27,972 nt of DNA from NCBI GenBank assembly GCA_020633125.1, contig JACKEH010000058.1, forward strand, positions 1-27,972, given 5' to 3'. The notes below the pieces were generated by a model. The model searched no databases. It was not told the DNA's origin and worked only from the letters and a program-made list of their open reading frames with translations. The translations under genes were made by a program, and so were the position numbers. Shown in pieces: positions 14,321 to 21,963 of this stretch. Each line of letters opens with the position of its first letter. Within the stretch, counting starts at the first letter, position 1. This DNA comes from Sandaracinus sp. (GTDB taxonomy: Bacteria; Myxococcota_A; Polyangia; Polyangiales; Houyiibacteriaceae).

Positions 14321-15793
14321 TCACGCGAGCACCTGCTTTCGGTCCACCTTGCCAGAGCTCGTCAGCGGAAAGGACGCGTGAAGGACGATGCGTTTGGGCT
14401 GCAGGTAACGAGGCATCGTCTCGCGCGCGAACGCGGCGATCGCGTCGACGTCGACGTCTTCGTTCGCCGGCACCACGTGCGCGACGATCGCGTCTCCGGC
14501 GTGCTCGTCCGGTTCGCCACCCACCACCGCGAGGGCGACGAGCGGACTGTCTTGAAGCGCGCGCTCGACCTCCTCGGGGCTCACGCGGTGGCCGAAGCTC
14601 TTGAGGCGCTGGTCGCGGCGGCCGACGAAGTAGAGGAAGCCGTCGGAGCCGCGACGAACCTGATCACCGCTGTGCACGACGCGGCGCGCGGCGTCGTCGG
14701 GGTCGGGACGGAAGACCTTCGCGGTGGTCTCCGGATCCTTCCAATACCCCGCCGCGACGGTGGGCCCGCGGTGGACGAGCTCGCCGGCTTCGTCGACCTC
14801 GCAAGGGGTACCGTCGTCGCGCAAGACGAGGATCTCGGTCTCGGGGATCGCACGACCCATCGAGGTCGGGTGGGTGTCGAGCTCTTCGGGCGGCAAGTAG
14901 GTCGAGCGAAACGCCTCGCTCAACCCGTACATCAAAAAGATGCGTGTCTCGGGCAGCGCGGCGCGTGCGCGACGCAGAAGCTCGACGGGAAACGCGCCAC
15001 CGCTGTTGGTGAGGTAACGAAGGCTCGGCGGCGCGCTACGCAGCAAGGGCGACGCGTCGGCGAAGAGCTGCGCCCAGAGCGGCGGTACGCCCGCCAACCC
15101 GGTGATCGCGTGGTCGTGCAACGCGCGCACGACGTGGCCGGGGTGCGTGCTCTTCTGCAGCACCGAGGTCGCGCCTTGGCGCACCGTGGTCAGCAGCTGG
15201 TTGAGCCCGTAGTCGAAGTGAAAGGGCAGCACCGAGAGGAGTCGATCGTCAGCCGTGATCTGCAGGTAGGTCGAGACGATGCGCGCGCCGGCGATCAGGT
15301 TGTCGTGGGTGATGACGATGCCCTTGGGCATGCCCGTCGAGCCGCTCGTGTAGAGCAGCGCCGCCAAGTCGGTGTGCTCGACCTGCTCCAGCGGCGCGCC
15401 ATCCAAGCTCTCGACGTCGTGGGTCGGCCCGGGCAGGGGTCGATCGAGTCGGTCGACGAGCGAAGGTTCGACCAACGCGAGGCGCGCGTCCGAGTGCTCG
15501 AGGAGGTACTCGAGCTGCCGTCCTCGGGCTTCCGGGCTGGCGGGGACGACCACGGCGCCCGCACGCCAGGCCCCGTAGAGGGCGGCGACGGTCGCGGTGC
15601 TCTTGCGCGCGAAGAGCAGGACGCGGTCGCCGGGTTGAACTCCCGCTTCTCGCAGGGCGCCCGCAGCGCGAGCCGCACGGGCTTCGAGCGCGCCGAAGGT
15701 CGTCGCTTCGGCGCCGTCGATCAACGCGATGCGATCCGGGGTCGCGGACGCAACCCGGCGCAGATCGGCGTCGATGCCAACCTTTTCCCCCAT
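14321..15793 (-). CDS. AMP-forming acyl/amino-acid ligase (adenylation enzyme)
   Basis: A 490-residue protein from ATG 15793, with complete ANL-superfamily motifs: P-loop YTSGSTGMPKG (148-158), MYGLSEA (288-294), SGDQVRRGSDGFLYFVGRRDQ with Asp377, the hinge region KSFGHRVSPEEVE (398-410), and the C-terminal catalytic Lys482 in SSGKVDRK. The segment FHFDYGLNQLLTTV (191-204) resembles ligases I recall from exosortase/exopolysaccharide-associated clusters. It adenylates a carboxylic or amino acid and most likely loads it on the carrier protein encoded two genes downstream. It is the first gene of a five-gene operon. No Shine-Dalgarno sequence directly precedes the ATG. A five-codon ORF with a good one ends in TGATG at this start. 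Confidence 0.9.
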   Translation of the reverse strand: MGEKVGIDADLRRVASATPDRIALIDGAEATTFGALEARAARAAGALREAGVQPGDRVLLFARKSTATVAALYGAWRAGAVVVPASPEARGRQLEYLLEHSDARLALVEPSLVDRLDRPLPGPTHDVESLDGAPLEQVEHTDLAALLYTSGSTGMPKGIVITHDNLIAGARIVSTYLQITADDRLLSVLPFHFDYGLNQLLTTVRQGATSVLQKSTHPGHVVRALHDHAITGLAGVPPLWAQLFADASPLLRSAPPSLRYLTNSGGAFPVELLRRARAALPETRIFLMYGLSEAFRSTYLPPEELDTHPTSMGRAIPETEILVLRDDGTPCEVDEAGELVHRGPTVAAGYWKDPETTAKVFRPDPDDAARRVVHSGDQVRRGSDGFLYFVGRRDQRLKSFGHRVSPEEVERALQDSPLVALAVVGGEPDEHAGDAIVAHVVPANEDVDVDAIAAFARETMPRYLQPKRIVLHASFPLTSSGKVDRKQVLA

Positions 15794-15810
15794 CAAGATT
15801 CGGCCACCAT
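15793..15810 (-). CDS. Putative five-codon leader ORF overlapping the ligase start
   Basis: On the minus strand, AGGGGAG lies three to five bases before an ATG that opens the short frame Met-Val-Ala-Glu-Ser-stop. Its TGA shares the A with the ATG of the ligase gene (TGATG). The ligase ATG itself lacks a nearby Shine-Dalgarno sequence, so ribosomes may reach it by termination and re-initiation. This is read directly from the sequence; whether it is translated is unknown. Confidence 0.4.
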   Translation of the reverse strand: MVAES

Positions 15811-15840
15811 GGACTCCCCTCTGCCCGCTGGCAACGGGCG

Positions 15841-15846
15841 AATCTA
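15841..15846 (-). promoter_or_regulatory. Possible -10 element of the biosynthetic operon
   Basis: TAGATT on the minus strand fits TAnnnT and would place the transcript start about 20 bases before the leader ORF, with the 15823-15839 hairpin near the 5' end. The -35 region is not recognisable, so the call is tentative. Confidence 0.25.
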
Positions 15847-16113
15847 CCGCGTTCGAGGTAGCTCTTCCGGGTCGAGGGTTCTCTCGCGGGGGAAAGTGCG
15901 TGGTCTCTTTCACGACGCGTGTGACGCGAGGAACGCCGAGGAACGAGGGCAAGAAGCCCCCCGCGACCCGGCGTCGCCCTATTCACGGGCGCGGGCGAAG
16001 AATCGAGAAATATGGGTTTTTAGGCGTCTTCAGCCCGGCGTCGTCGTGGAGCTTCGAGCATTCGAACCTCGAACCGTGCGCGTTCGTGAAGGTCAGTTCA
16101 CCTCGCGACGCGC

Positions 16114-16119
16114 TATCGT
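16114..16119 (+). promoter_or_regulatory. Candidate -10 hexamer (TATCGT) of a leaderless-type start
   Basis: TATCGT ends six bases before GTG 16126, with no Shine-Dalgarno sequence between. The same hexamer plus CCCGCCGT occurs before the lipoprotein gene at 27259. The -35 position has no clear match. Confidence 0.4.
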
Positions 16120-16125
16120 CCCGCC

Positions 16126-16878
16126 GTGCGCGTCTTCTTGATGCTCTGGCTCTGCGTGGCGTGCGGCACCGACCCCTGGATGAGGGACGACCGAGTCGAA
16201 GGGCGCACCGAGGTGGTCGTGATGGGCAACCTTCACGGTCGCCACTTGGTCGACGACGACTTTCCGTTCGAGGCGCTGCGGGCGCAAATCGAACGTGCAC
16301 GGCCCGACGTGATCCTCGCCGAGGTGCCTCCGGTTCTCTTCGAGGAGGTCCGCGATGCGGTGCGCGATGAGCACGCGGCGGTCAGCGACGACACACGAGC
16401 CTGGATGACCTCGTTTCCGGAGCTCGTGCACGCGGTCTTTCCGGCTGCCGCGACGCTCGACGCGAAGGTGGTCCCGGTCAGCGGGTACAGCTCGGCCTAC
16501 GCACGTGATCTGCGCGCGTACCGAGCGGCCTATCCCAGCGGCCCGGCCGACCACCACGTCGCGTGTTCGGAGGAGCACGTCGACCGTCGCGACGACGACG
16601 AAGGACTCGACCCGGATTGGTTGGCTTCGCCGAGCTACGCACGCCTTCACGCGTGGCGGGACCGCTGCGAGCAAACCCACGTCGGGGAGGCGATGGGAGA
16701 AGCGGCGCCTCGGCTTCGAGACGCGCGTCACGTGGCGCGTGTCGTCCGCGCGGTCGAAGAGAACCGAGGCCGTCGCATCGTCGTGGTCTTCGATGCGCGA
16801 CGACGTTGGGTGCTCGAGCAGGCCCTGCGCGACTTGCCGGAGGTCACGCTGCTCGATCCCCGCGCCTTCGTCGACTGA
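16126..16878 (+). CDS. TraB-like lipoprotein of unknown function
   Basis: A 250-residue protein starting at GTG 16126. MRVFLMLWLCVACG is a very short lipoprotein signal (Cys13). The body resembles the TraB/PrgY and related DUF5694-type proteins: a first strand with VVVMGNLHGRH in place of the usual G-T-x-H, then FEALRAQIERARPDVILAEVPPVLFEEV, where an acidic residue after the second strand is conserved in the family. A late segment, RHVARVVRAVEENRGRRIVVVFDARRRWVLEQAL, matches the C-terminal strand of the fold. These proteins may be metal-dependent proteases or hydrolases, but that is unproven. The kinase gene follows 34 bases later and is probably cotranscribed. Confidence 0.7.
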   Translation: MRVFLMLWLCVACGTDPWMRDDRVEGRTEVVVMGNLHGRHLVDDDFPFEALRAQIERARPDVILAEVPPVLFEEVRDAVRDEHAAVSDDTRAWMTSFPELVHAVFPAAATLDAKVVPVSGYSSAYARDLRAYRAAYPSGPADHHVACSEEHVDRRDDDEGLDPDWLASPSYARLHAWRDRCEQTHVGEAMGEAAPRLRDARHVARVVRAVEENRGRRIVVVFDARRRWVLEQALRDLPEVTLLDPRAFVD

Positions 16879-16912
16879 CGTTCACGTCGTTCGAACGGGG
16901 CTCACTCCCGAC

Positions 16913-18787
16913 GTGCTCGACACTCCATTCGGCTTGCGCGACAACGTTGGCGTGGGTGTCGAGACCATTCCCGCGCTCCCGGTGGAGCTCGAGCGAACGT
17001 GGCGTTCGCTCGGCATCGCGCTCACCGACTCGAGCTACGAGGGCGAGCGTCTGCGCACCACCGCGGAGATGGGGCGGGATGTCGAGCCCGACGAGCTCGC
17101 ACCTTTGCTCGAAGAACCGACGCCCGAGGTCGTGCTCGGCGAGGTGCTGGGCGAAGGCGGGATGGGCGTGGTGCGCTCCGGCGTGCAACGCGCGCTTCGT
17201 CGCGAGGTCGCGGTCAAGGCGATGCGACCGGACGTGCGTCGCGCCGACGCGTTGTTGCGCGAAGCCCGCGCGATCGGAGGGCTCGAGCACCCGAACATCG
17301 TGCCCGTGCACGTGCTCGGGCGAGACCCGGCGGGTCGACCCTTGCTGGTGATGAAGCGTGTCGACGGGGTGCCGTGGACCGAGCGCATCGACGGCGACAC
17401 GAGCCCAGCGTCGCTCCGGCGGCACGTCGAGATCTTGCGCGCGGTCGTGCGCGCGGTGCGTTTCGCGCACGCGCGCGGCGTCCTGCACCGCGACATCAAA
17501 CCCGACAACGTGATGATCGGCGCGTTCGGCGAGGTGTACCTGATGGATTGGGGCATCGCGGCGCAGCTCGCGACGGACCACCCCATCGACGCCGACCTGC
17601 CGAAGGTGGCCGACGTGCGCGCGATCGAAGGCACGCCGGTCTACATGGCGCCGGAGATGGCCGCGGGCGATGGACGCGACATCGACCAGCGCGCCGACGT
17701 CTACTTGCTCGGCGCTTCGTTGCACCACGTGCTCTGCGGCGCCCCGCCGCACGAAGGAGGAACGCTTCACGCGATCCTCGTGTCGGCGTTTCTATCGACG
17801 CCACGCGCATACGGCGGGCACGTGCCCGAAGAGCTCGTCGCGATCGTGCATCGCGCGATGCATCGTGACCCCGACGCCCGATTCGAAAACGCGGAGGCGC
17901 TCGACGAGGCGCTCGAAGCGTTTCTCACCCACGAAGGCTCTCGGGATCTGGTGGCCGAGGGGCTTCATCGGACGGCGCTCGCTTCGACCGAGGATCGCGC
18001 CACGCGCGACGAGCGACTGCGCGAGGCACGCTTCGCGTTCGAGCAGGCCTTGCGCTCGTGGCCACAGAACGAGCGCGCGCGTCGCGAGCTACGTGCGCTC
18101 TTCGAGGTCCGCGTCGAGGACGCGCTCTTGGACGGGGCCGCAGCGGTCGCCGCGGCGTGGCTTCGAGAGCACGACGCACCACCGCCCGAGCTCGTCGCGC
18201 GGGTCGAGCGCGCGCTGGTGGAAGCCGACTCGAAGGCGCGGCGACTGCAGAGCTTGGAGCGTGACGCCGACCCCAGCGTCGGTGCGCGGCAACGGGTGCT
18301 TCGAGGTGCCTACGGTGGCGGCGCGTGGGCGGCGGTCTGCCTGCTCTTCGGTTGGCTCGCGCGCAGCGGACGCTACGAGATCGACCACGCAGGCTTCGCG
18401 GTGCTCGGCGTCGCGTTCTTGGCGATCGACCTCGCGTGGGTGTACCGCGAACGCGAGATCATCCTGAGCCACGCAAAGAACCGACGTTTGGCGTGGGCCG
18501 GGGCGGTGGTCTTCGGGCTCGGCGCCTTGCTCTGGCCGCTCTTCGGGCTCGCGGGCGTCTCGTTGGCGCACACGACGGCGCTCGCAGCGCTGATCAACGG
18601 CACCATCTGGACGCTCGCGTCGCTCGACTTCGGCAAGTCCTGGATCGGCCTTCCGCTCGCGCATCTTCCGGCGGCCATCGGCGCGTGGTTCTGGCCCGAG
18701 TGGCACCTCGAGCTCTTCTCGCTCGCGGGGCTCTCCGCGATCTTCGTCGCGCGCTCGATGGTGGTCACGCCCGAGGAGTCCGCGTGA
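16913..18787 (+). CDS. Membrane-anchored serine/threonine protein kinase (PknB type)
   Basis: A 624-residue protein if started at GTG 16913. Other GTG codons and an ATG around residue 53 are possible, all ahead of the kinase domain. The kinase domain (about 75-340) has Gly-loop GEGGMG (81-86), Lys102 in VAVKAM, catalytic loop HRDIKPDN (192-199) and APE in YMAPEM. The DFG motif reads DWG (212-214), a variant I associate with many bacterial kinases, and the Asp is kept, so activity is expected. A helical region (360-450) leads to about six transmembrane helices (467-616). It sits between a TraB-like lipoprotein and a DUF547 gene that begins within its stop codon (TGATG). Signal and substrates are unknown. 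Confidence 0.9.
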   Translation: MLDTPFGLRDNVGVGVETIPALPVELERTWRSLGIALTDSSYEGERLRTTAEMGRDVEPDELAPLLEEPTPEVVLGEVLGEGGMGVVRSGVQRALRREVAVKAMRPDVRRADALLREARAIGGLEHPNIVPVHVLGRDPAGRPLLVMKRVDGVPWTERIDGDTSPASLRRHVEILRAVVRAVRFAHARGVLHRDIKPDNVMIGAFGEVYLMDWGIAAQLATDHPIDADLPKVADVRAIEGTPVYMAPEMAAGDGRDIDQRADVYLLGASLHHVLCGAPPHEGGTLHAILVSAFLSTPRAYGGHVPEELVAIVHRAMHRDPDARFENAEALDEALEAFLTHEGSRDLVAEGLHRTALASTEDRATRDERLREARFAFEQALRSWPQNERARRELRALFEVRVEDALLDGAAAVAAAWLREHDAPPPELVARVERALVEADSKARRLQSLERDADPSVGARQRVLRGAYGGGAWAAVCLLFGWLARSGRYEIDHAGFAVLGVAFLAIDLAWVYREREIILSHAKNRRLAWAGAVVFGLGALLWPLFGLAGVSLAHTTALAALINGTIWTLASLDFGKSWIGLPLAHLPAAIGAWFWPEWHLELFSLAGLSAIFVARSMVVTPEESA

Positions 18788-19659
18788 TGCCGCGTCGATC
18801 GCGACGCCGCCGGGCGTTCGAGACGGCTCGGGACGCCGTCGGATTCTTGCGGCACACCCGCTCGCCCGCGGCGTGGATGCGGGCGTTGCGACCCGAGCCG
18901 CCGCGTGTCCTCAACGCCGTCGCTTCGAAGGAGCCTTGGCCCGCCACGGCGCTCGCGACACGCCTTCGAACGCTCGGTCACGCGCTCGCCCTCGCGGCCG
19001 TGGAAGGAGTGCCGACGTCCCAGGCCGTCGCGCCGATCGAAGAGGCCGCGCGCGCGCTCTGGCACGTCATGCCGAACGAGCTGCAGGACGACGCGACGCG
19101 GATCGCGTTCTTCCTCAACCTCTACAACGTGCTCGTGCTGCACGGCGCCGCGGCGCTCGGCGTGCGGTCGAGCGTGCTCGAAGAGCCGAGCTTCTTCTCC
19201 GCGATCGCCTACCGCGTGGGCGACGCGATCCTGACGCCCGATCGGATCGAGCACGGTTTGCTGCGCAAGAACGCCGTGCACCTCGGGCACCGAACGCTCC
19301 CTTCGAGCGATCCGGCGCATGCGTTCGCGCCTTCGAGGGTCGAGCCACGCATTCACGCCGCGCTCGTGTGTGCGAGCGAGAGCTGCCCGCCGATCGCGTT
19401 CTACGAGCCCACGCGTCTCGACGCGCAGCTCGACCTCGCCATGCGTCACTTCGTGAACGCGCAGGTGCGCGTCGAAGGCCGACGCGCCCATCTGCCGCTC
19501 GTCTTCGGGCACTACGCGGCGGACTTCGGAGGCGAGGAAGGCGCATTCGAGCTCGTGCGAGCCCACGCGGAGCCGCCGCTGGCAGCCGCGCTCGGTGGGG
19601 CACGAACCATCGTCTACGACCCGTGGGATTGGCGTTTCGCGGTGCGACTCGCGACCTGA
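18787..19659 (+). CDS. DUF547-family protein
   Basis: A 290-residue protein whose ATG overlaps the kinase TGA by one base; GAGGAG is nine bases upstream. DUF547 features are visible: AFFLNLYNVLVLHGAAALG (about 102-120), GLLRKNAV, CASESCPP with paired cysteines (about 197-204), and YDPWDWRFA at the end. The basic N-terminus (PRRSRRRRAF) has no signal peptide, so it is probably cytoplasmic. DUF547 has no established activity. Some members carry a Cys-His arrangement that looks protease-like; here Cys and His residues exist but the catalytic role is uncertain. Translational coupling to the kinase makes it a candidate substrate or effector. Confidence 0.85.
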   Translation: MPRRSRRRRAFETARDAVGFLRHTRSPAAWMRALRPEPPRVLNAVASKEPWPATALATRLRTLGHALALAAVEGVPTSQAVAPIEEAARALWHVMPNELQDDATRIAFFLNLYNVLVLHGAAALGVRSSVLEEPSFFSAIAYRVGDAILTPDRIEHGLLRKNAVHLGHRTLPSSDPAHAFAPSRVEPRIHAALVCASESCPPIAFYEPTRLDAQLDLAMRHFVNAQVRVEGRRAHLPLVFGHYAADFGGEEGAFELVRAHAEPPLAAALGGARTIVYDPWDWRFAVRLAT

Positions 19660-19670
19660 CGTGCCGCGCG

Positions 19671-20240
19671 TCACCGAGGCATCAAGCCCAGCTCGCGCGC
19701 GATCGACACGAAGAGCTCGCCTTGCTCGAGCGCGTCGTCGAGGGCGACGTGCGCGTGGCGGCGCGTCGGAGAGAACCAACCGCGCGGCATGTTGCGCTTC
19801 ACGGACTCTCGGTAGGGGCGCTTCATGGCCGCCATCGCGAGCGTCTTGAGGTCGAGCGCCGAGTGGCTGAACGGGCTCTTTCCCGTGAAGCACACGAGGT
19901 ACCAATAGACGAACGTGAAATCGAAGCCCGCGGGGTACGCGACGAAGACGGGGGAGCCGGGCAGGGCGTCGAGGAAGCGCGTGAAGTCGTGCATCGCTTC
20001 GGCGGGATCGCGCAGGTCCGTTCGGCAGGCGGCCCACGCCTCCGGCTGCGTCTTCCACCACGCCAGGGTCTTCTCGTCGCCAACGGCGCCGTCCAGCGTC
20101 TCGAGGTTCGCCGAGAAGGTGCCGAGCAACTCGCCCCGCTCGTCGTACGCCGCGGCGCCGATCGAGAGCATCGAGCACGGACCGGGGATCGGGCCGTCGG
20201 TCTCGACGTCGACGCTCACGTAGGTTTCTTTGCGGGCCAT
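19671..20240 (-). CDS. DEDDh 3'-5' exonuclease (RNase T/Rv2179c-like)
   Basis: A 189-residue protein from ATG 20240. Upstream in-frame sequence is low-complexity and outside the exonuclease fold. The active-site residues of a DEDDh nuclease can be read: Asp11 and Glu13 in VSVDVETDG, Asp107 in AGFDFTFVYWYL, and His164-xxxx-Asp169 in HAHVALDDAL. The short, single-domain form and the SIGAAAYDERGELLGTFSANLE segment fit the small 3'-5' exoribonucleases of the Rv2179c type. It should act in the cytoplasm on RNA or ssDNA 3' ends. It is convergent with the DUF547 gene (11 bases apart) and downstream of the NlpC-like gene with a 94-base gap. Confidence 0.88.
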   Translation of the reverse strand: MARKETYVSVDVETDGPIPGPCSMLSIGAAAYDERGELLGTFSANLETLDGAVGDEKTLAWWKTQPEAWAACRTDLRDPAEAMHDFTRFLDALPGSPVFVAYPAGFDFTFVYWYLVCFTGKSPFSHSALDLKTLAMAAMKRPYRESVKRNMPRGWFSPTRRHAHVALDDALEQGELFVSIARELGLMPR

Positions 20241-20334
20241 GGCGGCCGACGGTGGCCACGTCGGTGCAGGAGCGCAAGAGACGAGCGACCTCACCCGGAT
20301 CGCACACGTCTTCGGTCGAGTCGGCGCGTCGCGC

Positions 20335-21129
20335 TCAGTGCAGTCGCCCGAAGAGCGCTTCGGTCGCGACCCACCCGCGGCTGTGAATCCCATGCCATCC
20401 GTAGCCGAGCGCGCGCCCCGCTTCGGTCATCCACAAGATGGTGCCTTCGCCGTAGCCCCCTTCGCCGGGCCAAGCGCGCGTGTCGTCTTGATGCGGCACG
20501 GACGTCGCGTCGGCGATGCGCACGACGTAGGCGCCCGGCCAGGCGTTCACCCGCCGTGGTGCAGCGATCACGAAGCCCACGTGACCGGTGTTGCGACGGG
20601 GCCAATCGGGCGGGCGCAACCACGCGAAGACATCGCCCGGCCGGGCATCCTCGATGCGCGTGAGGCGCTCCCAGCCTCGTGAGGCGCGGTCGGTGGGCGA
20701 GCGGCGAATGGTCTCGAAGAAGGTGCGCGCGACCGGACGTGAGCGCTGAAGCGCGGCCCGCGCGCGCCGAAGTCGGGCCTTTTCGAGCACCCAGTCAGCC
20801 ATGCCCGAACAATCCCATCGGTAGCGACCGAGCCGCTCGTTCACGACGGTGTTGTGTTGGTAGCGCGTGTCGCGAAGGTTGCCGCGCACGTCGGCGAGCA
20901 CCTCGAGGACCTTCGCGGCCGCCTCGGTGGCGGGCGGCAGGTCGCGGCTCGGGGCGACGAAGGGCAGCTCGGCCCGTGGCGCCTCGGCGAGCTCGGGCGC
21001 CGGCTCGGCGGTCTCGGCTTCCTTTCGCGTCTCGGCATCCGTACGCGCCGGCACCCAGACGGCGGCCGCTGCGGCGGCGACGAGCGCGAGCCCTCCGAGC
21101 GCGAGCAACGAGCGGCGGAGCCAATCCAC
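20335..21129 (-). CDS. NlpC/P60-like cysteine hydrolase, membrane-anchored
   Basis: A 264-residue protein from GTG 21129, with AAGG upstream. A transmembrane or signal-anchor helix covers residues 6-26. A Pro/Glu/Ala-rich spacer (35-65) leads to the catalytic domain: YRWDCSGMADWVLEKA (Cys107), RPGDVFAWL, and TGHVGFVIAAPRRVNAWPGAYVVRIADATS with His183. This is the Cys-His arrangement of NlpC/P60 domains, which cleave peptidoglycan stem peptides or related amides. A polar third residue is likely in the VVRIADA strand. The protein should face the periplasm. The similarity is by motif only, and a CHAP or amidase-like variant is possible. Confidence 0.78.
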   Translation of the reverse strand: MDWLRRSLLALGGLALVAAAAAAVWVPARTDAETRKEAETAEPAPELAEAPRAELPFVAPSRDLPPATEAAAKVLEVLADVRGNLRDTRYQHNTVVNERLGRYRWDCSGMADWVLEKARLRRARAALQRSRPVARTFFETIRRSPTDRASRGWERLTRIEDARPGDVFAWLRPPDWPRRNTGHVGFVIAAPRRVNAWPGAYVVRIADATSVPHQDDTRAWPGEGGYGEGTILWMTEAGRALGYGWHGIHSRGWVATEALFGRLH

Positions 21130-21218
21130 GGGAACACCTTGGACGATTCATCGCCGAAGGAGGTTCCCACGGGGCGACATTGGCACGCAGGGAGGTTCGC
21201 GTGAGCCTCGAATGGCTC

Positions 21219-21251
21219 AACGAAGAAGGGCGACCTCCGAGGAAGCCGCCC
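21219..21251 (-). terminator. Rho-independent-type terminator after the PPQGGGY-repeat gene
   Basis: On the minus strand, GGGCGGCTTC and GAGGTCGCCC pair over about ten positions (two G-T wobbles) around a CTCG loop, followed by TTCTTCGTT. It lies 24 bases downstream of the stop of the gene ending at 21275. Confidence 0.5.
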
Positions 21252-21274
21252 GACTCGAACCCGCCGTCGCGTCG

Positions 21275-21856
21275 CTACATCAACGGGCTCCCGCCCACGA
21301 CGAGGCTCGTGACGTAGAAGCCTCCTGGGGCCTCCCGCATCGTCATGCGGATCTCGACCGGTCCGTTGGGCGTCGTCAGCACGCCTTGGAGCGAGTGCAC
21401 GCCGTTGTTCACGTTGAAGTTGTTGAACGTCGCATCGGTGTTCGACGAGAGCGCGGGCATCGCCGCGACCGAGCGCTCGAACGTCGGCTGGTCGTGCGTG
21501 GCCTGGTAGGTCGGATCCATGCGCGCGTAGGCGCTGGTCGTGTTGCCGGTGCGCAGCTCGCCGAGGAACGCGTGCGCGTGATCCTTCGACGCCGTGACGC
21601 CCTGCCAGCACATGAAGATGCCGAAGCCACAGAGCAGGCCGATCAAGACGATCACGCCACAACCGATGCCGAGAATCTTCAGCCAGTTGGTGCCGCCCGA
21701 AGGCGCGGGCGTGTTCGTGAACCCTTGAGGCGGGCCCTGCGGGTAGCCGCCTCCTTGCGGCGGGTAGCCGCCTCCTTGCGGCGGGTAGCCGCCTCCTTGC
21801 GGCGGATAGCCACCTCCCTGCGGCGGAAACCCTCCTCCTTGCGGCGGTTGCTGCAT
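21275..21856 (-). CDS. PPQGGGY-repeat single-span membrane protein
   Basis: A 193-residue protein. The start at ATG 21856 has AGGAGG about six bases upstream. Residues 4-45 are five near-identical heptads of PPQGGGY or PPQGGGF plus a degenerate PQGPPQG. One transmembrane helix follows (about 59-83), then an extracytoplasmic domain of about 105 residues: residues such as HAFLGELRTGNTTSAYARMDPTYQ and EIRMTMREAPGGFYVTSLVV suggest a small alpha/beta fold of the DUF4864/Coa1-like kind, but I cannot assign it. Pro/Gly/Tyr/Gln tails of this type often drive weak multivalent contacts. It is monocistronic, with a terminator hairpin downstream. Confidence 0.8.
   Translation of the reverse strand: MQQPPQGGGFPPQGGGYPPQGGGYPPQGGGYPPQGGGYPQGPPQGFTNTPAPSGGTNWLKILGIGCGVIVLIGLLCGFGIFMCWQGVTASKDHAHAFLGELRTGNTTSAYARMDPTYQATHDQPTFERSVAAMPALSSNTDATFNNFNVNNGVHSLQGVLTTPNGPVEIRMTMREAPGGFYVTSLVVGGSPLM
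21741..21845 (-). repeat. Five 21-bp tandem direct repeats encoding PPQGGGY
   Basis: Units begin at 21741, 21762, 21783, 21804 and 21825. The first three are identical in all 21 bases; the other two differ at a few positions. The unit length is a multiple of three, so copy-number change keeps the frame. The exact identity of three units suggests recent expansion by slippage. Confidence 0.92.
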
Positions 21857-21950
21857 CTCGACCCTCCTGGGCGGGACCGTAGCAGCGGCGACCCCTCGGC
21901 TGGCAGATTCTCGCGCTCGAGGCGTGCTCACGGTGCGCTCGAGGTTCCGT

Positions 21951-21956
21951 TATGCT
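21951..21956 (+). promoter_or_regulatory. Candidate -10 hexamer (TATGCT) of a leaderless-type start
   Basis: TATGCT ends seven bases before ATG 21964. It overlaps the alternative ATG at 21952, so if the hexamer is used as -10, the upstream ATG cannot be on the transcript. This decides the start in favour of 21964. Confidence 0.4.
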
Positions 21957-21963
21957 TTCGCGC

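Larger units (their letters stand above)
15794..16125. other. Divergent intergenic region, 332 bases
   Basis: The only non-coding stretch above 300 bases. It holds the leader ORF (15793-15810), a small hairpin GCCCG-CTGGCAA-CGGGC (15823-15839), a TAGATT hexamer on the minus strand (15841-15846) that could be a -10 box for the biosynthetic operon, an AT-rich patch around 16005-16023 (AATATGGGTTTTTAG), and the TATCGT hexamer before the plus-strand gene. Overlapping open frames in this region look like shadows. I see no RNA gene. Confidence 0.5.

Noticed and set aside
14318..16141. Long open frame on the plus strand opposite the ligase gene
   Set aside because: It is a shadow of the GC-rich minus-strand ligase gene; its translation is rich in Arg, Val and Gly with no recognisable motif, while the minus strand has complete adenylation-enzyme motifs.
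17546..17556. DWG in place of DFG as a possible sign of a dead kinase
   Set aside because: The Mg-binding Asp is intact and DWG is, to my knowledge, a frequent variant among bacterial Ser/Thr kinases, so it is not evidence of inactivity.
18373..20307. A 644-codon open frame on the minus strand
   Set aside because: It is antisense to the kinase and DUF547 genes and out of frame with the exonuclease; composition is typical of a shadow frame.
21251..21265. tRNA T-loop-like GACTCGAACCCGCC
   Set aside because: No matching acceptor or anticodon arms and no CCA-side stem could be found around it, so it is a chance match.
21200..21316. A 38-codon frame from GTG after GGGAGG
   Set aside because: It has a plausible ribosome site, but overlaps the terminator hairpin and the end of the PPQGGGY gene, and its sequence is low-complexity with no sign of a conserved peptide.
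21741..21845. CRISPR-like short repeats
   Set aside because: The units are contiguous 21-mers without spacers and encode an in-frame heptad in a coding gene.
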